Shown here: piece after piece, positions 1-8,189 of the stretch
How positions within the stretch are numbered: the stretch's first letter is position 1
Layout of the letters: each line of letters starts with the position of its first letter
NCBI RefSeq assembly: GCF_034931405.1
Contig: NZ_JAYGHA010000021.1
Coordinates: forward strand, 40,761 to 104,760
DNA length: 64,000 nt
DNA from: RDYJ01 sp034931405
GTDB lineage: Bacteria; Cyanobacteriota; Cyanobacteriia; Cyanobacteriales; Nostocaceae
Direction of reading: 5' to 3'
Program-made: the position numbers and the translations under genes
Notes under the pieces: generated by a model
Database searches by the model: none
The model's input: the letters and a program-made list of their open reading frames with translations, nothing else
Told to the model about the DNA's origin: nothing

Positions 1-506
1 GTAGAAGTAGCAACTGCACCATGAAAAGTAATTAAGCGACTACGAGCATTAATAGCTAATAATAAAGAAGTAATATCGCTATATCCGATGATAATTTTCG
101 GATGAGAACGGATGAGAGGATAATTAAGTAAAGGTAAAATTCGATTACAACCCCAACCACCACGCATGGCGATAATGGCTTTTACAGATTTATCTACAAA
201 CATTGTATGAATATCTTGGACACGGTTGATATCTGTTCCAGCTAAATAGCCATCACGGTCTAAAATATGCACGCCTGTTTTCACATTTAGTCCTAAGTTT
301 GTAAAAGTTTGCTTGGCCTTTTCTATATCTTGGACTTCAATAATACCCGCAGGAGAAACTAAGCCGATGGTGTCACCTATTTTTAACCGTGGTGCTTTGA
401 TGGTGGTTGGTGGTGAAATTTGACTTTGGGCAATCACTGGAGAAATTTGCGTTGCCAAGGTGCTTAATCCCAAACTAGCCAGGAATTGACGGCGGTTGAT
501 AGTCAT
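1..506 (-). CDS. LD-carboxypeptidase (peptidase S66 family), N-terminal part, runs off the window
   Basis: Reading from an ATG at 506, the protein opens with MTINRRQFLASLG, a twin-arginine-like signal followed by a hydrophobic stretch and an AQS cleavage region, so export is likely. The mature part begins PRLKIGDTIGLVSPAG, the usual start of S66 LD-carboxypeptidases, and continues with AMRGGWGCNRILP and IIGYSDITSLL, the region that carries the nucleophilic serine in this family. Such enzymes trim the terminal D-alanine from peptidoglycan tetrapeptides during wall recycling. About 168 codons are present; the C-terminal half with the Glu/His of the catalytic triad lies beyond base 1. A sibling role, such as MccF-like cleavage of peptide-nucleotides, cannot be excluded. 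The family call is firm, the substrate is inferred. Confidence 0.85.
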   Translation of the reverse strand, partial: MTINRRQFLASLGLSTLATQISPVIAQSQISPPTTIKAPRLKIGDTIGLVSPAGIIEVQDIEKAKQTFTNLGLNVKTGVHILDRDGYLAGTDINRVQDIHTMFVDKSVKAIIAMRGGWGCNRILPLLNYPLIRSHPKIIIGYSDITSLLLAINARSRLITFHGAVATS

Positions 507-895
507 GGGGAATGTAGACTGAAAAATTACTATAACTAAGTTTTAACTAAAAGTGACATGACCACACGGGAAATCTAGTAATTTTAATCTTAAATATTTC
601 TTAAGATTTTATAAATAAAAAGATACATTAAGAATGGTATGTAAAACAAAAATTTAGTAAAAATTTTACACAATTGGTTTAGCACTGATAAAACCCTACA
701 GATACCTGAATTCTGCTGTATATTGTCTTGTTATTGTTCATGCTCTTGGCGCACTCTGAGCAGGAAAAAAAGAAGCTCAAATTTTAAACTTCCCCACAGA
801 TGATATACTATGTTTAGATAGGTAGCTAAAGTATCATACTTAGCAATATCACAAAATGGTATTTATTTAATTGCACATTTAAACACGTACAAGCT
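507..895. other. AT-rich intergenic region
   Basis: No gene is visible between the divergent carboxypeptidase and the next small ORF. The only structure I see is a short inverted repeat, AATCTTAA at 586-593 and TTAAGATT at 601-608, 80 bases upstream of the carboxypeptidase start. Promoters for both flanking genes must lie here but I cannot place them. Confidence 0.5.
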
Positions 896-1177
896 ATGGA
901 AACTACTGCAAATTTAATTCCCGAATTTGAACAATTATTTAGACAAAAACTCAAACTAAATAATTGTAAACTCAAGAAGAAAAGACAAGAGAATAATTAT
1001 GAAATTACTACTCCATCTAAAGACGTTTTTTTGATGTATTGGTGTGAATTTCCAGAGATTAACTTGATATATCAACATATAGGGGTACGCACAGCACAAA
1101 CAGGAGTTTATGAAAAGGCTATCCGTTCCCACATTAATTTTTGTGTCACTAGCATTAAGGATAAACCACTGTCTTAG
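896..1177 (+). CDS. hypothetical protein, 93 aa
   Basis: I do not recognise this protein. It is basic in its first third (KLKLNNCKLKKKRQ) and has a mixed alpha/beta look afterwards (VFLMYWCEFPEINLIYQHIGV). No signal peptide, membrane segment or catalytic motif is visible. There is no clear ribosome binding site before the ATG, which is common in cyanobacteria. It stands alone, with long noncoding stretches on both sides. The ORF could be a genuine small cyanobacterial gene, judged by its amino-acid make-up, but the support is modest. Confidence 0.5.
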   Translation: METTANLIPEFEQLFRQKLKLNNCKLKKKRQENNYEITTPSKDVFLMYWCEFPEINLIYQHIGVRTAQTGVYEKAIRSHINFCVTSIKDKPLS

Positions 1178-1929
1178 GGACTGCCAATCAAAAGAAATAT
1201 TTAATTGATTCTTGTGGGGTAAGGCATCTTACCTACCCTTAACCAGGAAGCTGTGAAAGCCAGTTCCACAAAACCAAGCTTTTTTTAAGATTTATCAACA
1301 GAGGTTTTTAGCTAACAAGCAGAAGCCTCTTATCTATCTGTAAAAGAGGTGATGAGATGAATAAGTAGCGTGCCATAGGTATACATTTAATAACTAATAA
1401 CTGATTTAATAAAGCCCCCTCCTGAACGATTAATAACAAGAAGGGGTTTGGAGCTAAAGTCCGGTAGGGTAATCGGGCTATTTAATATTTAATATTTATT
1501 AGCTATTTATCAAGTCCTCCTGAAGATAGATTAATTCCTCCTGAAAATTCTGTGTTGGTATAATAAAAAAAATCCCTCGCTGTCAGATATCAACGAAGGA
1601 ATATATTATTTAAGTTCGTCAGGTGATCGGAATATTTAATTATTTAGTATTTATTGTCTGTATCTTTATTCCTCCATTAGATAGAGAAATATTGAGAAAT
1701 CAGGTTAAACTCGTATACTAAAATACTAGAGATTGATTTTGCCTAAATATAGATACAGCAGAATGCAAGAGTCAGCAATAACGGAGGAATTCTACACTTT
1801 TAAGTTGAGAAGTAGAACCTGCTTGATAAGTCTCTCAACGTTGACAAATCTAATACCCAGAACCCCAAATTATGCGGGAAATGGGGGATTTTTATCTTAC
1901 CAATCTGCTGTATATTCAATTCCAGAATT
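1178..1929. other. long intergenic region with weak hairpins
   Basis: About 750 bases without a convincing gene. An imperfect hairpin, AAGCCCCCTCCT then AAGAAGGGGTTTGG (about 1412-1452), could end a transcript. The words TCCTCCTGAA (near 1517 and 1546) and TTCCTCC/CTCCTGAA recur here. A reading frame at 1733-1966 has neither a good start nor familiar composition and overlaps the next gene. Confidence 0.4.
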
Positions 1930-2349
1930 CTATTTTAAAGACTCTCTAACTTTTAGAATTTGGTGATCAGGAAAAATATTTATTTTCAATTCTCTCTCTA
2001 TTATGTAGAGACTGCTGAGTATAAGACTAATTATAGTTAAAGTGTACATTGTCTGTAAAAAGCCATTTAGGATTTTAAATTTTGAATCTTTTAACCGTTG
2101 TTGTGAACGTTTTTCTTTACCTATTAATAATACTAGATAAAATCTACGTTTAAAAAATGGAATATAAAGTCTCATATCTACCGCAGATGAATTACTAACG
2201 CGCTTTACAAATACTCTTTTTAACTCTGTCAATTGAGCATCAGTAAAAGTTGCGACTATTTGAGCAGGAATACCAGCTAAAATTTTCTGATCAAAATAGT
2301 CTTTTTGATTATTATTTAGACCTGTAGGTTTTGTGGATTTATTAGCCAT
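1930..2349 (-). CDS. small membrane protein, paralogue of the next gene
   Basis: 139 aa, function unknown. The first 85 residues are hydrophilic and contain IVATFTDAQLTELKRVF and YIPFFKRRFYLVLLIGKEKR, then comes one membrane segment at about residues 95-115 and a short charged tail. The same blocks occur in the upstream neighbour (IASTFTKEQIAAIKNGF; LLRFYLVLLAGEERR), so the two are tandem duplicates separated by 32 bases and probably cotranscribed. The layout, a soluble N-terminal domain before a single C-terminal transmembrane helix, suggests a membrane-anchored accessory protein with the domain in the cytoplasm. No family name comes to mind. Confidence 0.6.
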   Translation of the reverse strand: MANKSTKPTGLNNNQKDYFDQKILAGIPAQIVATFTDAQLTELKRVFVKRVSNSSAVDMRLYIPFFKRRFYLVLLIGKEKRSQQRLKDSKFKILNGFLQTMYTLTIISLILSSLYIIERELKINIFPDHQILKVRESLK

Positions 2350-2381
2350 TTTGTTTGTTATTTTCTTTGGACAAATATGAT

Positions 2382-2876
2382 TTAAAAAGTAGGACTATGT
2401 TCCTGATCCCAACACTTGTTTTCATTCCAGTTTCTATTGGATTTTTCACACTCGTCTTGAGTATTTATCCAAGGTATTGAGGCAGGAAAAACAGAATTAA
2501 TCTTATCAGGAATTAGAGACTTGACTACAAATAGTGTAGATATAGTACCACTAAGGATAATAAAAAATAAAAATGCTAAAAATAAAATATTGCCAAAAGT
2601 CCAAACAGGATATAGGCTTTTTTCATATTGTAACCGTTGTTTTGAACGACGTTCTTCACCTGCCAATAACACCAAATAAAAACGTAGTAGGGGAATAGGA
2701 ACAGATATTCTAATTTCTATAGGATGCTCATGCCACTCATATCGTTGAAACCCATTTTTTATGGCTGCAATTTGCTCTTTTGTAAAGGTAGATGCTATTT
2801 CTGGTGAAACTTGGGAAAAAAGTTCTTCAAAGACAGGATTAACATTCTGTATTTTTTTATCTGGCTCTATCTTCAT
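2382..2876 (-). CDS. small membrane protein, paralogue of the preceding gene
   Basis: 164 aa, function unknown. It has a conserved soluble part (PEIASTFTKEQIAAIKNGF, then IRISVPIPLLRFYLVLLAGEERRSKQRLQ), one hydrophobic helix at about residues 100-125 (FGNILFLAFLFFIILSG), and a C-terminal tail with two cysteines (DECEKSNRNWNENKCW) that would face the periplasm if the N-terminus is inside. The tail is absent from the duplicate at 1930-2349, which is the main difference between the two. It is first in the likely two-gene unit. Start chosen at the ATG at 2876. Confidence 0.6.
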   Translation of the reverse strand: MKIEPDKKIQNVNPVFEELFSQVSPEIASTFTKEQIAAIKNGFQRYEWHEHPIEIRISVPIPLLRFYLVLLAGEERRSKQRLQYEKSLYPVWTFGNILFLAFLFFIILSGTISTLFVVKSLIPDKINSVFPASIPWINTQDECEKSNRNWNENKCWDQEHSPTF

Positions 2877-3198
2877 AATGAAAACTCACTACCCCATATT
2901 TGTCAAACTAGTACAGCACGGCGGAAATAAACCAACCATTCCCAATCTCTGAAAAGCTTACTCTGTATTTGTTTTGACTTTTGACTTTTGCGAAGCGGTA
3001 CTAGCTGTACTGTATTACTAGTAGTTTACACTTGAATGGTATTTTTAAAGAATAGTATTTTCACTGATTTGGATACAAATACAAACACATAATTGGTGAA
3101 TAAATATCTCAAAGTTGATTTTTTGGTTTCAGAAATAGACGTACCACCCTAAATTGATAAAGTTAAAGTGTATAAGGTGGGAATTACCCACCCAAAAA
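2877..3198. other. intergenic region, nothing recognised
   Basis: About 320 AT-rich bases between two genes on the same strand. I see no gene, strong hairpin or repeat. Confidence 0.4.
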
Positions 3199-5268
3199 CT
3201 AAACCTCAACCCCCAAAACCCTCACCAAAAATGCCCACTTATCAGCCGCTTCTTCAATAATTTTCGCCGTTGGTTTACCTGCACCGTGTCCAGCTTTCGT
3301 TTCAATTCTAATCAACACAGGCGCATCCCCACCATGACATTCCTGCAAAGTTGCCGCAAACTTAAAACTATGGGCAGGAACTACTCTATCATCATGATCA
3401 GCAGTAGTAATTAAAGTAGCAGGATAAGCTGTCCCCGACTTTAAATTATGCAACGGGGAATAAGCATAAAGAGTTTTAAACTCCTCCACATTTTCCGAAG
3501 AACCATATTCAGCTACCCAAGCCCAACCAATAGTAAATTGATGGAAACGCAACATATCCATGACACCAACTGCGGGTAAAGCAGCAGCAAATAAATCAGG
3601 ACGTTGTGTCATACAAGCTCCCACCAACAAACCACCATTACTACCACCACCAATAGCCAATTTTGCAGGTTTGGTGTAATTATTAGCAATTAACCATTCA
3701 GCCGCAGCAATAAAATCATCAAAAACATTTTGCTTTTTCTCCTTCATTCCTGCTTGATGCCATTCTTCCCCATATTCACCACCACCGCGCAAATTAGGAA
3801 CAGCATAAACTCCCCCCATTTCCATCCATACCAACAAACTAACGGAAAAATTGGGAGTTAAGGAAATATTAAAACCACCATATCCATAAAGATAAATTGG
3901 GTTATTGCCATCTAGTTGAATACCTTTTTTATGAGTAATAAACATCGGTATTTGTGTACCATCTTTACTTTGATAAAATACCTGTTTTGTCTCATATTCA
4001 TCAGGCTTGAAATCTACCTGGGGCTGACGAAAAATTTCACTTTTCCCCGTTTTCATATCGTAGTGGTAGATAGTTCCTGGAGTAGTAAAGCTGGTAAAAC
4101 TATAAAATGTTTCTGTATCATCTCGCTTCCCACCAAAACCACCTGCTGAACCAATACCAGGTAATTCAACTTCTCTAATAAAATGACCTTTTAAGTCAAA
4201 TATCTTAATTTGGCTTTGAGCATTTTGAAGATAATCAGCCACAAATTGATTATTTAAAATGCCTACACTTTCTAATGTTTCGTCGGATTGGGGAATAATT
4301 TCTAAGCAATTTTCTGAAGCTAAATTTTGAGTATCGATGGCAATAACTCTGCCCCGTGGTGCATTTAAATTTGTCCGAAAATAGAAAACCTGATCATCAT
4401 TATTAATAAAGCTGTAGTTAGCTTCAAATAGATTAATTAGTTCGACAACTTCAGAATTAGGGTTAGTCAAATCTTTATAAAAAACCAAGTTTCTAGAATC
4501 AGTTCCTAGCCAAACGGAAATAATTAGATATTTGCCATCTTCTGTAACTTCACCACCAAAACCCCATTCTTTTTGATCAGGACGATGGTAAATTAATATG
4601 TCTTCTGATTGAGATGTACCAATTTTGTGATAATAAAGTTTTTGGTAATAATTAACATCCTCTAATTTTGTTTTTTCATTTGGTTGATCATAACGACTAT
4701 AGAAAAAACCTTGATGGTCATGAGTCCAAGATGCACCAGAAAATTTAACCCATTGTAGATGGTCTTGTAAATCTTCACCTGTGACAATATCCCTAACTTT
4801 CCATTCTTGCCAATCTGAACCAGATATAGATAAACTGTATGCTAAAAGTTGACCATTTTCACTAATGGCAATTCCAGAAAGTGCAACTGTGCCATCTTTT
4901 GAAAGTTTGTTAGGGTCTAGTAAAACTCTAGGTTCTGCATCTAAATTGGGGAGAGTGTAAAGAACACTTTGATTTTGCAGTCCATCGTTTTTGAAATAAA
5001 AGTAACTTTTACCTTCTTTAAAAGGAGTACCATATTTTTCATAATCCCACAATTTTCTGAGACGCTGTTTAATTTTTTCCCTGGCAGGAATTTCTTTGAG
5101 GTATGCAAAAGTAACTTGATTTTGTGCATCGACCCAAGCTTTTGTTTGTTCTGCGTCCGGGTCTTCTAATGCCCGGTAAGAGTCTACAACCACAGTACCG
5201 TGATAATTATCAACTTGATTACTTTTGCTAGTAGTGGGATATTTGATGGGTGTTTGATAGTAGGACAT
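3199..5268 (-). CDS. prolyl oligopeptidase family serine peptidase (S9A)
   Basis: 689 aa, the usual length for cytosolic prolyl endopeptidase, which cuts short peptides after proline. The first 70 residues (YPTTSKSNQVDNYHGTVVVDSYRALEDP) and the last 270 form the alpha/beta-hydrolase; the middle is the seven-bladed propeller. The catalytic triad is visible: Ser about 543 in GGGSNGG, Asp about 627 in DHDDRVVP, His about 661 in KAGHGAGKP. The VPNLRGGGEYGEEWH block is typical of the family. There is no signal peptide. The start at 5268 matches the family N-terminus. The gene stands alone; on its upstream side come short tandem repeats and the noncoding region downstream of patX. Confidence 0.95.
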   Translation of the reverse strand: MSYYQTPIKYPTTSKSNQVDNYHGTVVVDSYRALEDPDAEQTKAWVDAQNQVTFAYLKEIPAREKIKQRLRKLWDYEKYGTPFKEGKSYFYFKNDGLQNQSVLYTLPNLDAEPRVLLDPNKLSKDGTVALSGIAISENGQLLAYSLSISGSDWQEWKVRDIVTGEDLQDHLQWVKFSGASWTHDHQGFFYSRYDQPNEKTKLEDVNYYQKLYYHKIGTSQSEDILIYHRPDQKEWGFGGEVTEDGKYLIISVWLGTDSRNLVFYKDLTNPNSEVVELINLFEANYSFINNDDQVFYFRTNLNAPRGRVIAIDTQNLASENCLEIIPQSDETLESVGILNNQFVADYLQNAQSQIKIFDLKGHFIREVELPGIGSAGGFGGKRDDTETFYSFTSFTTPGTIYHYDMKTGKSEIFRQPQVDFKPDEYETKQVFYQSKDGTQIPMFITHKKGIQLDGNNPIYLYGYGGFNISLTPNFSVSLLVWMEMGGVYAVPNLRGGGEYGEEWHQAGMKEKKQNVFDDFIAAAEWLIANNYTKPAKLAIGGGSNGGLLVGACMTQRPDLFAAALPAVGVMDMLRFHQFTIGWAWVAEYGSSENVEEFKTLYAYSPLHNLKSGTAYPATLITTADHDDRVVPAHSFKFAATLQECHGGDAPVLIRIETKAGHGAGKPTAKIIEEAADKWAFLVRVLGVEV

Positions 5269-5275
5269 AATTAAC

Positions 5276-5312
5276 AGTTAACAGTTGTCAGTTAACAGTT
5301 AACAGTTGTCAG
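5276..5312. repeat. short tandem repeat, AACAGTT/GTCAGTT type
   Basis: Heptamer-like copies of AACAGTT and GTCAGTT follow one another just upstream of the prolyl oligopeptidase start. This is one of several short tandem repeat tracts between genes in the window, a habit of heterocystous cyanobacteria. Confidence 0.75.
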
Positions 5313-5724
5313 TGGGAAAAGGCAATAGGTAATTGGGAAAGAAGGAAATAAAGAAGAGGGGTATTGGCTCAATCAGTAGGCGTAGGAGAGTGTCCAAAGT
5401 GAAGCGTAGAGAGGTTAGAGAAAGTGGGCTTTCAAGATATAGAGATACAAGTCCACTTTCTGAGTAAATATTTTATTGCTTATAAGCCAGCTTAAAGCAA
5501 CGCAGAAATAATCATTTCCTTCAGCGGCATCACTGCTGATTGTTCATCATGCCAACTTTGGATTTGAGATTGTGAATTAACAGTAGAGGCAGGGTCACAA
5601 ATCGTATTAATCAGTTTTAATAGATATCTGAACCCACCACTACACTAATAAGCTGTTCCATGAATCTCAAACAATTACCGGATTTTTTGAGGAAATACTC
5701 AACTGTTGTTGATTTGTGAAGCTG
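5313..5724. other. intergenic region downstream of patX
   Basis: No gene seen. One hairpin is plausible: AAAGTGGGCTT and AAGTCCACTTT around 5420-5461, pairing with one G-T wobble. The stretch lies between the prolyl oligopeptidase start and the 64-bp tandem repeat. Confidence 0.4.
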
Positions 5725-5880
5725 TGTAGTGCTTTAACTGGTTGTGTCTTTGTCAGAGAATATAAATTTTGGAACGATGACTGAGTTATGTAGTGCTTTA
5801 ACTGTCTATATCTCTGTCAAAGAAAGTAAATTTTGGAACGATGACTGAGTTATGTAGTGCTTTAACTGTCTATGTCTCTG
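5725..5880. repeat. tandem repeat, 64-bp unit, about 2.4 copies
   Basis: The word TGTAGTGCTTTAACTG starts at 5725, 5789 and 5853, so the period is exactly 64 bases. Copies 2 and 3 are nearly identical as far as the array goes (TGTCTATATCTCTGT against TGTCTATGTCTCTGT); copy 1 has a few more differences. Another shared word is TTTTGGAACGATGACTGAG at 5767 and 5831. The array ends 100 bases beyond the patX stop codon, so a patX read-through transcript would include it. There are no spacers, so it is not a CRISPR array. Function unknown. Confidence 0.85.
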
Positions 5881-5981
5881 TTCTAGAACTTGTGTAAAGG
5901 ACGATAAACACCCAGTTATTCCGTAATTTGATGGTTTTGCTGGCAACGAATTCTCCTACAAGCGGTCTGAAGCTGGGGTTT

Positions 5982-6218
5982 TCAAACAAGGGAATGGATA
6001 TTGCCGAAAAATTCCATTGACTCTTTACGTCCACTACCGCGATGAGGGGCTGGTTGTTCTGGTTGGTTAGGTCCTGGTTTAGAATTGTCAGCCAGTAGCT
6101 CTCCAGAACTAGAATTAGCAATCAGCAAATAGGAAATGCTAGTTAACATTGCTTCGTAGTTAAAAGCTAAGGAGCCGAAGACCAGACTCGATACTAAAAG
6201 TGAAATGGCAGCACGCAT
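5982..6218 (-). CDS. patX: PatX-type heterocyst inhibitor precursor with RGSGR pentapeptide
   Basis: 78 aa. The N-terminus MRAAISLLVSSLVFGSLAF is a signal-peptide-like hydrophobic helix; a polar Pro/Gln-rich linker follows (KPGPNQPEQPAP), then HRGSGR with the pentapeptide at residues 60-64 (bases 6027-6041), and a 14-residue tail ending GNIHSLV. RGSGR is the active peptide of PatS and is also present in HetN; it binds HetR and blocks DNA binding. Short secreted precursors with an HRG(S/T)GR motif are the PatX family of filamentous cyanobacteria. A TCCGGA promoter motif stands 58 bases upstream. The tail after the motif implies that processing is needed to release a short peptide. hetR lies 27 kb away. 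Identification rests on motif, architecture and context. Confidence 0.85.
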   Translation of the reverse strand: MRAAISLLVSSLVFGSLAFNYEAMLTSISYLLIANSSSGELLADNSKPGPNQPEQPAPHRGSGRKESMEFFGNIHSLV

Positions 6219-6253
6219 AGTAGATGTCTATTTTAGAACTCTCTACTTCACTG

Positions 6254-6281
6254 ATACTTAGCTTTTCTCTAATGATCCGGA
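6254..6281 (-). promoter_or_regulatory. DIF+-type (heterocyst-differentiation) promoter candidate of patX
   Basis: On the minus strand TCCGGA (6276-6281) is followed after 15 bases by TAAGTAT (6254-6260), about 35 bases before the patX ATG. TCCGGA in the -35 position is the DIF+ motif reported for early proheterocyst promoters such as nsiR1 in Anabaena 7120. The hexamer by itself occurs a few other times in the window by chance; it is the position before an RGSGR gene that makes it persuasive. The -10 is only an approximate match. Confidence 0.6.
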
Positions 6282-6325
6282 CGATTTATAAAAAAGTATT
6301 GTATTTAACTGCAAGAAAACCAATT

Positions 6326-8077
6326 TTATACTTCGTCGATATGTTCGACAAGTAGCCAGTTACCAGATGAATTGGTATGACCCCAAATAACAAGCTTTTG
6401 ATTTTGGCTTAGGAGTTGCAATTGCTCATCCACAGAAGATTCCAAAGTCACAATCTGCCAATTTGTCGGTGATAATTCAGTTGAGTTTGTGATAGTAAAT
6501 CTGTAATCTTGTTGGTCTAGGCGATTAAAAAGGCCTATGAAACGGTCAAGATTCAAGTAATCACACTGATTAACCGATAAACCAGGACAATTACCACTGG
6601 CAGGATAAACTTCTGGATTGTTTAAATAATGAATTTGCCAGTCTAACCACTCTGGATGATTGATTGGTAAATTGAACAGGGGAACAATTGCCGTTGGACA
6701 TTGCTCATCATTTAATAAAGCCGTTTGCAGCATCCTCACAGGTAAATCCCTGGGCTGACAATTTAGCTCACAACAGAGAGCAGCAGCCATACCCGCTGCT
6801 TGACCAATACCCATCACTACCGGTTGTAGTCTCGTTGCCCCATTAGCAATATGGGACACGGAAATATTTTTTTCACAAACTAGCAAACCATCTGTAGACT
6901 TAGGAATCAGAGAACGATAAGGAATAGTGAAAGGCGTTCCCGTCCAACGTCCTCCCCAGCGAATAGATTTAGGTTGCAGCGAGAACTTAACACCCGGATA
7001 ATGGTGATCGTTGGCGTAGTTTCCAATAGCAACCGCATCATCAAACTTAGCTGCAACTCGACCGTCTGCAATGGGCAAAATATCTTGCTCAGAGACAGTA
7101 ATGAGTCCCTCTAAGCGGCGACTTTCCCGAAAATAGGGATGAAGCGCAAAAGCTGGAGAGAGACTAGGAAAAACTCCTTGTGCTAAACCGTAGCGTTTAC
7201 CAAGGTGAGTTTGAATAAAATGGGCAAAGTTTTGACTATGCCAGAAACATTCTTGGATAAACTCACGTCTTGCTATCTTTGACTCTATCAAACGCCCGAT
7301 ATCTTGGCCGTAGTCGTTGCCACAAATAGGCCAGTTAATCATAAACCGATTTCCTGGCAAACGTCCATAGTTTAAAAATTTTTCTGCTCCATAATCATCC
7401 CAAGCGCCTGTAAATAAAGATGGGTCATAATTAGGCGCTCTTAGAATTTCTGGGGCGACATTTTCCCCAAAATCTTCCATTGTCACGACCCAAGTCGGCG
7501 CTTGTACAGGGTATTGTTCGGTAAGGGAGTTAAAACTTTCTGGTGCGCTAGGTTCTCCCCACTCTGACTTTAGTTCCCAGCCCCAACGATAAGGTACTTC
7601 CCCTAAAGCCAATAAATCGCCTAATTCTGTACCATCAAGAATAACTTTGGCGTTGACTGTGAAATCTGCAAAGCGTACACCTGTAATACAGTCGGACTGA
7701 CGCAATACTTCTAAAGGTACTTTTCCTGATATCCATTGTAAGTTAGGTAATTCCTTTACCCAGTCTGCAAAAATTTCTGCACCTATACGCGGATCATAAC
7801 TGAAAAAGCTCACCCAACTATTATCTAGTCCTCCTGGTTGTCGTTGGCGTAATTCTTGGATAAATGCTCCCCATAAGCCTGTTTGAAAAGATTGTAATTC
7901 ATTGCCATCGGGTGCAGATACGCCAGCAGATGTTAACATTCCACCTAACCAGGGAAATTCGCTAACGAGGATAGTTTTAGCGCCTCTGCGTGCTGCTTGG
8001 ATAGCGGCCGCAGTTCCACCGGTTCCTCCTCCGACGACTAAGACATCAGTTGTATAAATTTCATTCATATCATTCAA
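6326..8077 (-). CDS. FAD-dependent oxidoreductase, xanthan-lyase-like flavoprotein family
   Basis: 583 aa. The N-terminus holds an FAD-binding Rossmann motif, VLVVGGGTGGTAAAIQAARRG (about residues 13-33), followed by SEFPWLGGMLTSAG, as in the FAD_oxidored family (PF12831). A second conserved FAD region comes near the end of the core: GLLVCEKNISVSHIANGATRLQPVVMGIGQAAGMAA. The remaining 110 residues are a variable C-terminal part. The substrate is unknown; relatives are annotated as putative xanthan lyases or fumarate-reductase-like flavoproteins without proof. No signal peptide. The start could be MNDMNEIY at 8077 or the second Met; both are close. It is upstream of patX on the same strand, but patX has its own promoter candidate between them. 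Confidence 0.8.
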   Translation of the reverse strand: MNDMNEIYTTDVLVVGGGTGGTAAAIQAARRGAKTILVSEFPWLGGMLTSAGVSAPDGNELQSFQTGLWGAFIQELRQRQPGGLDNSWVSFFSYDPRIGAEIFADWVKELPNLQWISGKVPLEVLRQSDCITGVRFADFTVNAKVILDGTELGDLLALGEVPYRWGWELKSEWGEPSAPESFNSLTEQYPVQAPTWVVTMEDFGENVAPEILRAPNYDPSLFTGAWDDYGAEKFLNYGRLPGNRFMINWPICGNDYGQDIGRLIESKIARREFIQECFWHSQNFAHFIQTHLGKRYGLAQGVFPSLSPAFALHPYFRESRRLEGLITVSEQDILPIADGRVAAKFDDAVAIGNYANDHHYPGVKFSLQPKSIRWGGRWTGTPFTIPYRSLIPKSTDGLLVCEKNISVSHIANGATRLQPVVMGIGQAAGMAAALCCELNCQPRDLPVRMLQTALLNDEQCPTAIVPLFNLPINHPEWLDWQIHYLNNPEVYPASGNCPGLSVNQCDYLNLDRFIGLFNRLDQQDYRFTITNSTELSPTNWQIVTLESSVDEQLQLLSQNQKLVIWGHTNSSGNWLLVEHIDEV

Positions 8078-8130
8078 TATTAAGTAAAAGGCAATTTATA
8101 ATACAACAAAATTGAGAATCTTCTCAAAAT

Positions 8131-8161
8131 TGTAGGTTGGGTTAAGCAACAGCGCAACCTA
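8131..8161. repeat. dispersed palindromic repeat (TGTAGGTTGGGTTAAGC type), copy 1
   Basis: TGTAGGTTGGGTTAAGC followed by GCGCAACCTA. A second copy lies at 11244-11277. The inverted ends (GGTTGGGTT against AACCCAACC) give a short hairpin. This repeat is widespread between cyanobacterial genes. The two copies flank the kinase, COP23 and DUF2887 genes. Confidence 0.7.
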
Positions 8162-8189
8162 AAAACTCATAAAAACTTTAACAATAAAT

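Noticed and set aside
1733..1966. Open frame of 77 codons on the plus strand
   Set aside because: It starts with a non-ATG codon, has no ribosome site, overlaps the end of a better gene on the other strand and has an amino-acid make-up unlike a protein.
5725..5880. 64-bp repeats as a CRISPR array
   Set aside because: The whole 64-base unit is conserved; there are no variable spacers between short repeats and no cas genes.
5725..5880. 64-bp repeats as an NsiR1 array
   Set aside because: NsiR1 arrays carry DIF+ TCCGGA promoters and lie upstream of hetF. Neither holds here.
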